Below are positions 6,732-14,748 of a DNA stretch of 17,930 nucleotides, piece after piece. Location of the stretch: positions 1-17,930 of the forward strand of contig JBBAAG010000068.1 of the NCBI GenBank assembly GCA_041658405.1. The letters run 5' to 3'. The position numbers and the translations under genes are program-made. This DNA is from Elusimicrobiota bacterium. Lineage in GTDB: Bacteria; Elusimicrobiota; UBA5214; JBBAAG01. The notes beneath the pieces were generated by a model. That model did not search any database and was not told where the DNA came from. It saw only the letters and a list, made by a program, of their open reading frames with translations. Every line of letters starts with the position of its first letter. The stretch's first letter is position 1.

Positions 6732-7769
6732 CTAAAAAAATATCTTCAACAATTTCAGTATTCCCTGCTTCCACGGCGCGCGATGCGAAATCCCAGTTGT
6801 ATTCTCAAAACTTTTGTAGTTCTGCAGATACCACTCATAGTTTCTTAATAACGCTTCTTTATTTGAATATTTAGGCTTAAATCCCAGAATACGCTCAGCT
6901 TTTTCTATTGACACAAACGAATCCTGGCTCATTGTTTCGTATACCCACTTGTATAAAGGCGAAAGTTTTAAAGCTTCAAGAATTCTTAGAATAATAATTG
7001 CCGGCCCAGCCGGGATACACAAAATCTTTTTCCCAAACCCTGCCTTATCCAATACTGACTGATAGTCTTCCTGCATAGTGGTGAACACTTTCGCACCGAC
7101 ATTAAACGTATCGTTAACAACACTCTTCTCTTGTGTCAGGCACAAAAAAATCGCAGTGCAAAGATCTTCAACGTCTAGAAACTGATACTTATTCTTCCCG
7201 TTTCCCAGGATAGCGAACCCATGCCCATCCTTCGCCCATTCATAAAAAAATGCGAATACCCCCAAACGTTCCGGCCCAATGAACGACTTTGGACGGAGTA
7301 TCGGTACACACATACCTTGTTTCCGGTGTTCCAGGCACACTTCTTCCGCTGCTATTTTAGCTTCGCCATACGGGCCAACACCATCGAGTTTATCAGCTTC
7401 CAACAACGGGTGGTGGTCTGGTATACCATACACCGCAGTTGATGATATATGCACAAAGCGTTCCACATTGTGTTTCTTAGCTGTTGAGATAAGGTTACGC
7501 GTACCATCAACGTCTGTTGATATAATATCCGCTGGTTTATATAGAGGCAACGCTGCAGCGGTATGCACCACCCAGTCAACACCATCCATTGCTTTCTCGA
7601 CTACAACCTTATCACGAATATCGCCAGTTAAAATCTTAACTTTATCTTTCTCCGGATACGTAAAATCGGAAAGGTCCAATGACACAATATCGGTATAACC
7701 TTTCAGTAAAAGATACCTTATGATATTGATCCCCAAAAAACCAGACCCGCCGGTGATTAAAATTTTCAT
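6732..7769 (-). CDS. NAD(P)-dependent extended SDR (epimerase/dehydratase/reductase family), substrate unknown
   Basis: A 345-residue extended short-chain dehydrogenase. Seen: ITGGSGFLGINI nucleotide-binding loop at 5-16, TGDIRD, VHTAAALPLY, HISSTAVYG (catalytic Ser/Thr), and the YxxxK pair in GPYGEAK. The C-terminal third has a hydrophobic stretch (PAGPAIIILRILEAL) that may be a membrane-associated helix. It follows the GtrA gene by seven bases and precedes rfbF by 29. Two roles fit: reduction or epimerisation of a polyprenyl-linked pentose made with the UbiA and GtrA neighbours, or the terminal reduction of the CDP-4-keto-3,6-dideoxy sugar made by rfbFGH. Sequence alone does not decide. No strong ribosome binding site precedes the ATG. 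Confidence 0.8.
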   Translation of the reverse strand: MKILITGGSGFLGINIIRYLLLKGYTDIVSLDLSDFTYPEKDKVKILTGDIRDKVVVEKAMDGVDWVVHTAAALPLYKPADIISTDVDGTRNLISTAKKHNVERFVHISSTAVYGIPDHHPLLEADKLDGVGPYGEAKIAAEEVCLEHRKQGMCVPILRPKSFIGPERLGVFAFFYEWAKDGHGFAILGNGKNKYQFLDVEDLCTAIFLCLTQEKSVVNDTFNVGAKVFTTMQEDYQSVLDKAGFGKKILCIPAGPAIIILRILEALKLSPLYKWVYETMSQDSFVSIEKAERILGFKPKYSNKEALLRNYEWYLQNYKSFENTTGISHRAPWKQGILKLLKIFF

Positions 7770-7776
7770 AATTTTG

Positions 7777-8184
7777 TTAATTTACCTTTCTCACAAAAAC
7801 ATACCTACTATCCAAAAGATATTTTGTTGTATAACCTATCACTAACCCAAGCACGCCCCCCAGGTATTTAGCCCAGGTTGTTTTAATAATATAATGGAAC
7901 GACAACTCCATCCCCCAAAAAATCATTGTAGTTACTACTCCCATAAGCGAGTATAAAACAAACTTCCCGATATCTTCCCGTGTATCTTTTGTTGTGTAAT
8001 AAAAAATATATTTCTTATCCAATAAATACTTTACTATCAACCCCATCAATGTTCCTATACACAACCCCGCATAAATTTCGTATCTCCAGTCTATCAACAT
8101 AAACACACCTTTTTGCGATAACATATTCACTGCTATTGCAACAACCGCAAAAATACCGTATTTTATAACAAGTTTTGTATCCAT
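7777..8184 (-). CDS. GtrA-family small membrane protein (lipid-linked sugar translocation)
   Basis: A 135-residue protein with four predicted membrane segments: around residues 6-24 (KYGIFAVVAIAVNML), 35-55, 70-90 (FVLYSLMGVVTTMIFW) and 107-125 (LGGVLGLVIGYTTKYLLD). The repeated KYLLDKKYIF and KYLLDSRYVF at the ends of segments 2 and 4 are typical of GtrA. The family is linked to moving polyprenyl-phosphate sugars across the inner membrane; mycobacterial Rv3789 works beside decaprenyl-phosphoryl-arabinose synthesis. Its start lies inside the end of the UbiA gene (22-base overlap), indicating tight coupling. Confidence 0.88.
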   Translation of the reverse strand: MDTKLVIKYGIFAVVAIAVNMLSQKGVFMLIDWRYEIYAGLCIGTLMGLIVKYLLDKKYIFYYTTKDTREDIGKFVLYSLMGVVTTMIFWGMELSFHYIIKTTWAKYLGGVLGLVIGYTTKYLLDSRYVFVRKVN

Positions 8185-9068
8185 AAATCTATTCTATAAA
8201 TCAATACCCCGCAAGTGATTATCCAACCCAGGACTGATAATTGTATAAATTTATCCTTCAGTAAAACCTCCGTTGGCGATCCGCTGTTATTTTCTACTAA
8301 TACCAGCTGCAAATATCTTGTGATCCCCAGAATAACAAAAAATACTGTAAGGTATAACTTATCAGTCTGCACTTTTGCAACAGTTTCAGGAGCAATGGTG
8401 TACATAATATACGACACAATAACAATTGACGCCATGATTGTGATCAACGCATCAAGGAATTTAATGTTATACCCATCCACAACCTCACGCATCTTCTGTC
8501 CTTTTTCCGTCAAGATTAACACATCATCCCGGCGTTTAGCTGCAGCAAAGAATATCGCAAATAGGAAGGTCATAATCACTATCCAGTGCGACAGATAGGT
8601 AGACGTAGCATAACCTCCCACAAAAATCCTTATCACAAACCCTGTTGAGATAATGAATATATCAAGGATAGGAATATGTTTTAATCTAAGCGTATATGCC
8701 AGATTCAATACTAAATACGCCAATATCCACCCGGCAACATTCATACTCCAAGCCATAATCATTGATAACAGTAACAACACAACCGCTATGGCAGCTGCTA
8801 TAGGAACACTGATCGTACCTTTAGCCAGCGGCCTATTTTTTTTCACCGGATGCATTACATCATAGGGCATATCGATGATATCGTTCAAAATATATACCGC
8901 ACTTGCTGCAAGCGAAAACGTAATAAAAGCAACGGCAGCACGGAACATGTCATTCCATTCATTTATCCTCAACGCAAAAAATGTGGGCAAAAAGATCATC
9001 AAGTTTTTTGAGTACTGATGAACCCTCAATAATTTAAAAACCTCTACTACCTGATCAATAATTTTCAT
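8163..9068 (-). CDS. UbiA-family prenyltransferase, decaprenyl-phosphate phosphoribosyltransferase type
   Basis: A 301-residue polytopic membrane protein with about eight or nine hydrophobic segments. The first Asp motif is NDIIDMPYD (62-70), followed by HPVKKNRPLAKG. The second conserved loop is LKHIPILDIFIIS (D136) then GFVIRIFVGGYA, and KRRDDV follows at 178-183. This pattern (N-D-x2-D-x3-D, LKH...LD, R..GG.A, KR) matches the branch containing mycobacterial Rv3806c, which joins PRPP to decaprenyl phosphate, better than the ubiquinone or heme branches. Product would be a polyprenyl-phosphoribose 5-phosphate. The ATG overlaps the fcl stop as ATGA, and the GtrA gene starts within its end. Confidence 0.87.
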   Translation of the reverse strand: MKIIDQVVEVFKLLRVHQYSKNLMIFLPTFFALRINEWNDMFRAAVAFITFSLAASAVYILNDIIDMPYDVMHPVKKNRPLAKGTISVPIAAAIAVVLLLLSMIMAWSMNVAGWILAYLVLNLAYTLRLKHIPILDIFIISTGFVIRIFVGGYATSTYLSHWIVIMTFLFAIFFAAAKRRDDVLILTEKGQKMREVVDGYNIKFLDALITIMASIVIVSYIMYTIAPETVAKVQTDKLYLTVFFVILGITRYLQLVLVENNSGSPTEVLLKDKFIQLSVLGWIITCGVLIYRIDLWIQNLL

Positions 9069-10018
9069 AATTTATTTTTGTTTACATACCACTCAACAGT
9101 TTTCTTCAATCCAACCTCAAACGCCGTCTTTGCCCTGAACCCAAACTCCTTCATTGCGCGGGTAGTATCAAGACACCTGCGCGGCTGGCCGTCAGGTTTA
9201 GATTTATCCCACACAATCCGCCCCTTGAACTCACAACACTTCCCTACCAGTTCAACCAGGTGTTTAATAGAAACTTCTGTATTAGTCCCAAGATTAACAG
9301 GTTCAGGCTTATCATACTTCTGCGCTGCGAGAAGCACACCTTCAGCTGCGTCGGATACATACAAAAACTCGCGGGTAGGTTTTCCGGTACCCCATACCAC
9401 AACTTCGTTATCCCCATTTTTTTTTGCGTCGATAAACTTTTTTATCAATGCCGGGATTACATGCGAACTTGCAGGATTAAAATTATCCTCCGGTCCGTAT
9501 AAATTTGTCGGCATAACATACGCAAACCTTGTCCCGTACTGCTGCTGGTAGGACTGCAGTTGTACTAACAACATCTTTTTTGCAAGGCCATACGGCGCAT
9601 TAGTTTCTTCCGGGTAACCATTCCACACATTAACTTCTTTAAACGGTACAGGCGTTATCTTAGGATAACTACATATGGTACCGACACACACTATTTTTGA
9701 TACCCCGGATTTTCTTGCTTCATCAATAACCTGAACACCCATCATGAGGTTATCATAAAAAAACTGTCCCGGGTTCTCGCGGTTAGCACCAATACCGCCA
9801 ACAACCGCCGCGAGGTGTATTACAATATCCGGCCTGGAATCGCAGAACATGCGTTTAACATTCTTTATCCGTACAAGATCATAATCAGCTTTTCTCGGGA
9901 CAAATACGTTACGGCATCCATACGCACAAAGTTTTTCTGTGAGGTACGACCCAAGAAACCCCGCACCGCCGGTTACCGTAACTCTTTTATTCTTCCAAAA
10001 CTTATTTTGTTGAACCAT
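9065..10018 (-). CDS. fcl: GDP-L-fucose synthase (GDP-4-keto-6-deoxymannose 3,5-epimerase/4-reductase)
   Basis: A 317-residue SDR that turns GDP-4-keto-6-deoxy-D-mannose into GDP-L-fucose with NADPH. Seen: GGAGFLGSYL, LAAVVGGIGANRENP, CSYPK (catalytic Cys region), the YxxxK of APYGLAKK, PTNLYGPEDNF, HVIPALIKKF, WGTGKPTREFLYVSDAA, and KPDGQPRRCLD, in order, all hallmarks of Fcl/WcaG. Start: ATG 10018 is preceded by GGTGG about eight bases upstream; a GTG at 10021 would add one residue. It begins four bases after the end of gmd, the enzyme that makes its substrate. Length is normal. Confidence 0.95.
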   Translation of the reverse strand: MVQQNKFWKNKRVTVTGGAGFLGSYLTEKLCAYGCRNVFVPRKADYDLVRIKNVKRMFCDSRPDIVIHLAAVVGGIGANRENPGQFFYDNLMMGVQVIDEARKSGVSKIVCVGTICSYPKITPVPFKEVNVWNGYPEETNAPYGLAKKMLLVQLQSYQQQYGTRFAYVMPTNLYGPEDNFNPASSHVIPALIKKFIDAKKNGDNEVVVWGTGKPTREFLYVSDAAEGVLLAAQKYDKPEPVNLGTNTEVSIKHLVELVGKCCEFKGRIVWDKSKPDGQPRRCLDTTRAMKEFGFRAKTAFEVGLKKTVEWYVNKNKL

Positions 10019-10021
10019 CAC

Positions 10022-11062
10022 TTAATCCACCGTCCACCATTTATTTGGATACAACCTTGCCAATGCCTCATCTCCTTTACCCACAGGCTTCACCCCTGCA
10101 CGGCGCATATCAGCATCCACCATAATTCTTACGAGGTTGGAATACGTGATTTTAGGTTTCCACTTCAACAACCTCTTAGCCTTCCCGGCATCCGCAATCA
10201 GAGAATCAACCTCCGTAGGGCGGAATAGCGCTTTATCAATCTTCACATACTTTTTCCAGTTAAGCCCGACATACTCAAACGCGATTTTTACAAACTCCTC
10301 AACTGAGTGCGATTCACCGATACCGATAACAAAATCATCTCCGTGCTTATACTGCAGTATCTCCCACATAAGCATCACGTATTCCGGTGAGTATCCCCAA
10401 TCGCGTTTCGCATCAAGGTTACCGAGGTAAAGCACCTTTTGTTTCCCCGCGACAATATTCGCGATTGCCATCGTAATTTTGCGGGTAACAAAATTATCCC
10501 CGCGCCTTGGCGATTCGTGGTTAAACAAAATTCCGTTAGACGCGAACATCCCATGGCCTTCACGATAATTTATTGTCATCCAGTACGCATAAACCTTAGC
10601 TGCGGCATACGGGCTACGCGGATGGAATAATGTTTTCTCATTCTGCGGGGGCGGTGTGGAACCAAACATCTCAGACGATGATGCCTGATAAAATTTAATA
10701 TCCTTCCCGCTGCGGTGTATAGCTTCAAGTATCCGCGTAGCGGAAAGGCCAGTAACATTACCCGTATACTCCGGAGTATCAAAACTGATTCTAACATGAC
10801 TCTGAGCACCAAGATTGTACACTTCATCCGGCTGGACATTATAAATGATATTACATACCTGTTCAGCATCAGCGATATCGCCGTAGTGCAGTTTCAACTT
10901 CCCGCACCGCTTGGTATCCGCCAGTACATGTTCAATCCTGCCCATATTCAAAGTACTCGCACGGCGGACGATACCATGTACCTCATACTTTTTGGAGATT
11001 AGAAACTCCGCGAGGTACGACCCATCCTGCCCCGTGATTCCTGTAATTAACGCTTTCTTCAT
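10022..11062 (-). CDS. gmd: GDP-mannose 4,6-dehydratase
   Basis: A 346-residue extended SDR forming GDP-4-keto-6-deoxymannose. Seen: ITGITGQDGSYLAEFL at the N-terminus, HGIVRRAS (cofactor-binding Arg pair), YNLGAQSHV, the catalytic ASSSEMFG with E131, the YxxxK pair Y152/K156 in SPYAAAK, NHESPRRGDNFVTRK, LGNLDAKRDWGYSPEYV, and RPTEVDSLIADAGKAK. These are diagnostic for Gmd. AAGGAG lies 12 bases before the ATG, overlapping the kinase stop. It is followed at once by fcl, so the pair makes GDP-L-fucose from GDP-mannose. The enzymes that supply GDP-mannose are not in the window. Confidence 0.97.
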   Translation of the reverse strand: MKKALITGITGQDGSYLAEFLISKKYEVHGIVRRASTLNMGRIEHVLADTKRCGKLKLHYGDIADAEQVCNIIYNVQPDEVYNLGAQSHVRISFDTPEYTGNVTGLSATRILEAIHRSGKDIKFYQASSSEMFGSTPPPQNEKTLFHPRSPYAAAKVYAYWMTINYREGHGMFASNGILFNHESPRRGDNFVTRKITMAIANIVAGKQKVLYLGNLDAKRDWGYSPEYVMLMWEILQYKHGDDFVIGIGESHSVEEFVKIAFEYVGLNWKKYVKIDKALFRPTEVDSLIADAGKAKRLLKWKPKITYSNLVRIMVDADMRRAGVKPVGKGDEALARLYPNKWWTVD

Positions 11063-11078
11063 AGATTAAAAACTCTCC

Positions 11079-12944
11079 TTATGCATCCTTATCATCCTTA
11101 TCCTTGGAACGGTAATAGTAGTAATAGTAGTACCGGTCTGATTGAGGTTCAACATGGTTTAGGATCACCCCGAGATAATGCGCTTTTGTATCCAATAACT
11201 TATTTTTGGACATAATGGACGTCGCTTTACCCTCCATCCCCGACTTAATAACCTGCACAATATAACTCACTTTACTTCCCATAATCATGGTATCCGCTAC
11301 GTTAAGAACCGGCGGGGTATCAACAAAAACGTAATCATAATTCTTTACAGCAACCGCCAGTAATTCATCCATTTTATACGATTCCACTAACTCACTTGGA
11401 TGGTCCGGAATTTTACCGCAGAGCGCTATTGAAAGATTCGGTATTTCCGTCTGCTTAACAATATCCTCAAACCCTGCAGTCCCCTGGAGATACTGTGCCA
11501 CCCCTACCGGAGTGTTGAGATTAAACGTATGATGCATCCTTGGACGGCGTAAGTCGAGTTCCATCAGCAGGACATTCAACCCTGCCTGCGCGAATACTAT
11601 GGAAAGATTAACTGAGACCGTAGTTTTCCCTTCCTGTGCAAGCGAACTTGTAACGATGATTGACTTATTTTCCTTTTTCCCTTCCGAAACCAGCCTTATG
11701 ATCTCCGTCCGCGCGATACGGTATGCTTCCGCAACATTGGAATGCGGTTTTTTATGCACTATAAGATCACTCGTACGTTTATCTTTTACTTCACGTTTGG
11801 AGGACGGTACTGTAGCAACTAGCGTCGACCGCAGGCCAAAGGTAACATCCTCTGCAGTTTCAACACGGTCTTCAAATAACTCAATCGCAAACGCTAACCC
11901 AATCCCAAGTAATAGTCCTGCTATAAAACCAACAGTGGTGTTCAGCCTTTTCTTTGGTTTGACCGGCTTATGCGGCACAATCGCAGGGTCAAGAACTTTG
12001 ATATTAGAAAGCATTAACTCATCGGACAGCATAGTTTCCTTCAGCCTGCCAATCAAGGTATTATAAATCCCGCGGTTACTCTCAACTTCGCGTTTAAGAA
12101 TATTGTACTGCATGCTCACCTGGTTCATCTTCAACACTTTATCAGTCTCTTCAGCAATTTGTTTTTGTATAGTCTCCAACCGTGTGGACAGTTCAATCAT
12201 CTTAGGATGCTTATCCTTATACTTCAACGACGAACTCATGAGTTCCGACTTAATCCCCAGTTCAGTACTTCTTAGTGTTGCGAGCAACTGATTTTCATGC
12301 TCAATACTGGGAATATCAGTAATTTTATTCTCATCGATATACTGCTGCAGGCTAAGCTCCGATTGCCTCAACTTTTCACGCTGGATATCCGACTGTTCCT
12401 GTAGCCACGATATTGCAAACTTTGACGCCTTAGTCTTAAGTTCCATATTTTGTTCGATATAGGTTTCTACGTATAAGTTACACACTTGCGCAGCATCTTC
12501 AGGGTTTATATTTTCATGTGTAATCTTAATCAACCTACTCCCCGGCACCTGTGTTACCTTGACAGAACGTGAAAGGTATAACGCTGAAAGATTCCGGTCC
12601 TGATTAGACTCAGAAAGATGATAATTCCCCTGTTCTTCAAGTTTAGACAAAACCTTTTCCGCGGTACTGATCGATGAAATAATCCTAATCTGCGTCTCGT
12701 ATTCAGAAATATCCGATGTCTGTGCCTGATACACTTCATTTAGTGCCACGACCCGTGGCGCTTCTTTCTCCAGCAACATCGTTGTCATTGTCTGGTATAC
12801 CGGCTTTTGCAGCATAGACCACCCAAGCGCCCCAGCTGCGCAAGCAAGGGTTATAATGAGTATTAACCACTTACGTTTATCCAATACGTCCAATAATTCC
12901 TGTAATGACAATTCCTCGCTGCGAGAATGCTGTTGTTGTTCCAC
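11079..12944 (-). CDS. Wzz/Wzc-type chain-length regulator fused to bacterial tyrosine kinase
   Basis: A 621-residue inner-membrane co-polymerase. Order: N-terminal Wzz segment with a membrane helix at ~27-45, a long periplasmic coiled region (~170-310), the proline-rich DPAIVPHKPVKPKK (319-332), a second membrane helix (~338-355), then a cytoplasmic BY-kinase. Kinase motifs: Walker A SSLAQEGKTT (433-442, K440), Walker A' MELDLRRP (461-468, usual first Asp replaced by Glu), CGKIPDHPSELV (509-520), Walker B VFVDTPP (539-545). The C-terminus holds seven tyrosines in a row (605-611), the autophosphorylation tail, then a Lys/Asp-rich end. The GTG start has AAGGAGG at ideal spacing. It works with the OPX protein eleven bases upstream to control length and export of polysaccharide. 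No cognate tyrosine phosphatase is seen here. Confidence 0.94.
   Translation of the reverse strand: MEQQQHSRSEELSLQELLDVLDKRKWLILIITLACAAGALGWSMLQKPVYQTMTTMLLEKEAPRVVALNEVYQAQTSDISEYETQIRIISSISTAEKVLSKLEEQGNYHLSESNQDRNLSALYLSRSVKVTQVPGSRLIKITHENINPEDAAQVCNLYVETYIEQNMELKTKASKFAISWLQEQSDIQREKLRQSELSLQQYIDENKITDIPSIEHENQLLATLRSTELGIKSELMSSSLKYKDKHPKMIELSTRLETIQKQIAEETDKVLKMNQVSMQYNILKREVESNRGIYNTLIGRLKETMLSDELMLSNIKVLDPAIVPHKPVKPKKRLNTTVGFIAGLLLGIGLAFAIELFEDRVETAEDVTFGLRSTLVATVPSSKREVKDKRTSDLIVHKKPHSNVAEAYRIARTEIIRLVSEGKKENKSIIVTSSLAQEGKTTVSVNLSIVFAQAGLNVLLMELDLRRPRMHHTFNLNTPVGVAQYLQGTAGFEDIVKQTEIPNLSIALCGKIPDHPSELVESYKMDELLAVAVKNYDYVFVDTPPVLNVADTMIMGSKVSYIVQVIKSGMEGKATSIMSKNKLLDTKAHYLGVILNHVEPQSDRYYYYYYYRSKDKDDKDA
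11112..11132 (-). repeat. 9-base tandem repeat coding for the seven-tyrosine tail
   Basis: The seven Tyr codons read tac-tac-tat, tac-tac-tat, tac, so a nine-base unit is repeated exactly twice plus a third of a unit. Slippage by one unit would add or remove three tyrosines without changing frame. Confidence 0.75.
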
Positions 12945-12949
12945 TTACG

Positions 12950-12957
12950 CCCTCCTT
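12950..12957 (-). promoter_or_regulatory. Strong ribosome binding site of the Wzz/kinase gene
   Basis: AAGGAGGG five bases before the GTG at 12944, the best Shine-Dalgarno match seen in the window. It overlaps the stop codon of the OPX gene and decides the GTG start. Confidence 0.75.
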
Positions 12958-13591
12958 AATACTTAATCTCGGGTACTATCACAAGGTCATTCGGCAATAT
13001 CGGCTGGTTATACCCCTGATTTTTCCCGAAATCGCGTAACAGATCCTTCACCGAAATAGTGTACACTTTCCTCTGCCCGTCCTCATATCTTATAAGTTCA
13101 ACTTTATTTAGGTCTGCAATACCTGTGACACCCCCGCATAAAGCCAGAGCGTCAATAATCGTCATGTTACGACGTAACGGAAACGTCCCGGGTGATTTCA
13201 CCTCACCGAACATTGTATAACTGCTATATTCCGCTACGGTAACCAACACCTGGGGGTTGACCAAATACTTATCCCCTAACCCTTTCACCAATAACTGCGT
13301 AAGTTCATTTACCGTTAAATCCGTAACCCTTATTTCCCCGAGCAATGGATAATTAATTGTCCCTTGCGGAGTTACCTTCAACCTCACGGAGAGGTCAGGT
13401 TCATCGTATACGGTTACTGACAACACGTTATCCGGAAATATAACAATATCCTTACTGGGATCCACCACAAACTTCGGCATATCCGTCGATTTTTTGGAAT
13501 CATAATTCCCCATCGCCATTACAGTACAAGGCAATACCAGCAGCACTATTACCGGCAATAGTACCATTCTTCTGAACACACCTAAATTCAT
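12956..13591 (-). CDS. Polysaccharide export outer-membrane protein (OPX, Wza/poly-export family)
   Basis: A 211-residue secreted protein. A signal peptide spans ~1-26 (RRM, then VLLPVIVLLVLPC, cleavage likely after VMA). There is no convincing lipobox, unlike E. coli Wza. The poly-export domain starts at ~52 (FPDNVLSVTVYDEPDLSVRL), with TINYPLLGEIRV and NPQVLVTVAEY, and one SLBB domain follows (YTMFGEVKSPGTFPL, IDALALCGGVTG, ending LPNDLVIVPE). It is shorter than Wza (~380) and lacks the C-terminal membrane helix, so it probably needs a partner to cross the outer membrane. The beta-barrel encoded just upstream is the obvious candidate. Confidence 0.93.
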   Translation of the reverse strand: MNLGVFRRMVLLPVIVLLVLPCTVMAMGNYDSKKSTDMPKFVVDPSKDIVIFPDNVLSVTVYDEPDLSVRLKVTPQGTINYPLLGEIRVTDLTVNELTQLLVKGLGDKYLVNPQVLVTVAEYSSYTMFGEVKSPGTFPLRRNMTIIDALALCGGVTGIADLNKVELIRYEDGQRKVYTISVKDLLRDFGKNQGYNQPILPNDLVIVPEIKY

Positions 13592-13615
13592 AATAAAACT
13601 TACCTACTTTCTTTT

Positions 13616-14746
13616 CTAAAAAATATTCGTTACACCGACCCCGAAAGTGATATCATCATAATTATACCGGTTGTATGTAGACGTCTGGCTTGTAAATTTG
13701 AGGTTCACCCCGATTGGCGCGAAATTACGCAGCTTGTATCCAATAGATAACCCGAACTCAAGAACATTATCTATGCGTTCAGGGAGGATAGGATACCAAT
13801 CCGACGTAAACCTCGCTGACGCGCCAACATAAATATTCCTAATTGTCCTGTCAACCCCGATAATAGCGCTCATACTTTCATAATAATTTTCCTGGGTGAA
13901 CAACGACTCGCGGACTGAACGGTTAGTACTTATCCCGATATTCCCGATACCGGTTATCGGCCCGGTTAATGACATGCTATACACCCCGCCGGACCAGTCA
14001 CGCACACCAATATAATTTCTTGACTGTGCTCCAAGCAACAGATCGAGCTTATACTGCCCTTCAAATACACGATTGAATGACACCCAGGGCGAAATATTCA
14101 CCCCGCTGCGGTTGGTGTCATACGTATAGTTAACCTCGTCATAACTTGTCCCAACTGCAATATTGGTAAAAGGACTCATGTTATACTGAAACCTAAGGGT
14201 ATTATGTATCCCGCTGGTATCGCTGTACTTGAACGTATCAGGGTTATTCCAACTGGTACTATCTCCATGAATAAGAATAACATCAAACTTCCTCATTTTT
14301 TTTGACAATTCAAAATACCGGTATTTATTCACAGTAGAAACATAACTCTCCCGCCCGGAAGGAAGGATAAGGGTTTCCTGATAAAGTTCATTTATCTTAA
14401 ATCCATACCCGCGGTAAGACGTGCCGATACTGGCATCAATATTTGACTTCCCACCGGAAAGCTGTTTGTTATTAATAAAATGATAATAATCCAAAATGTA
14501 TTCTATCGAACTGTTGATCCGTTCATGCTTAAAATTACACAATATCCCCGGAGATAAACGCAGAACAATATCATTCGTCGCTGTGGGGGTTAAATAAATA
14601 TTCTGCTGATACTTAGTATCCATACTGAACCTTGGATTAACGCTAAACGCTCCGTAACGCAGCGAAAAATCAGCGGTATATGATTCCGTACTCATCATTA
14701 ATCCCATAAATATTCCCAATAAAACCCTTACTTCCCACCTTATCAC
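13616..14746 (-). CDS. Predicted outer-membrane beta-barrel protein of the polysaccharide export block
   Basis: A 376-residue protein not matched to a named family with certainty. An N-terminal signal peptide (VLLGIFMGLMMS, cleavage likely near YTA) is followed by alternating amphipathic strands rich in Tyr, Ser, Asn and Arg, such as YRYFELSKKM, TNIAVGTSYDEVNYTY and RNIYVGASARFTSDWYP. The protein ends in a strand with terminal Phe (FGVGVTNIF), as outer-membrane barrels do. The GTG start lies two bases after the preceding stop, with AAGG seven bases upstream. Position right before the OPX and Wzz/kinase genes suggests a barrel that lets polysaccharide cross the outer membrane or anchors the export complex. 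This is inference; similar barrels accompany OPX genes in other exopolysaccharide loci. Confidence 0.75.
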   Translation of the reverse strand: MIRWEVRVLLGIFMGLMMSTESYTADFSLRYGAFSVNPRFSMDTKYQQNIYLTPTATNDIVLRLSPGILCNFKHERINSSIEYILDYYHFINNKQLSGGKSNIDASIGTSYRGYGFKINELYQETLILPSGRESYVSTVNKYRYFELSKKMRKFDVILIHGDSTSWNNPDTFKYSDTSGIHNTLRFQYNMSPFTNIAVGTSYDEVNYTYDTNRSGVNISPWVSFNRVFEGQYKLDLLLGAQSRNYIGVRDWSGGVYSMSLTGPITGIGNIGISTNRSVRESLFTQENYYESMSAIIGVDRTIRNIYVGASARFTSDWYPILPERIDNVLEFGLSIGYKLRNFAPIGVNLKFTSQTSTYNRYNYDDITFGVGVTNIF

Positions 14747-14748
14747 AC

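Noticed and set aside
9078..9551. 157-codon open frame on the plus strand
   Set aside because: Antisense to fcl, whose complete set of family motifs is on the minus strand.
10576..10869. 97-codon open frame on the minus strand
   Set aside because: Out-of-frame shadow within gmd, Arg/Met/Leu-rich and without motifs. The same applies to the frames at 3155-3370, 7352-7585, 10375-10563 and 12554-12739.
11599..12066. 155-codon open frame on the plus strand
   Set aside because: Antisense to the kinase domain of the Wzz/BY-kinase gene; no recognisable domain.
11079..14746. Exosortase/PEP-CTERM-linked polysaccharide locus
   Set aside because: A barrel, OPX and Wzz-type kinase occur in such loci, but no exosortase, PEP-CTERM protein or related marker gene is present in the window.
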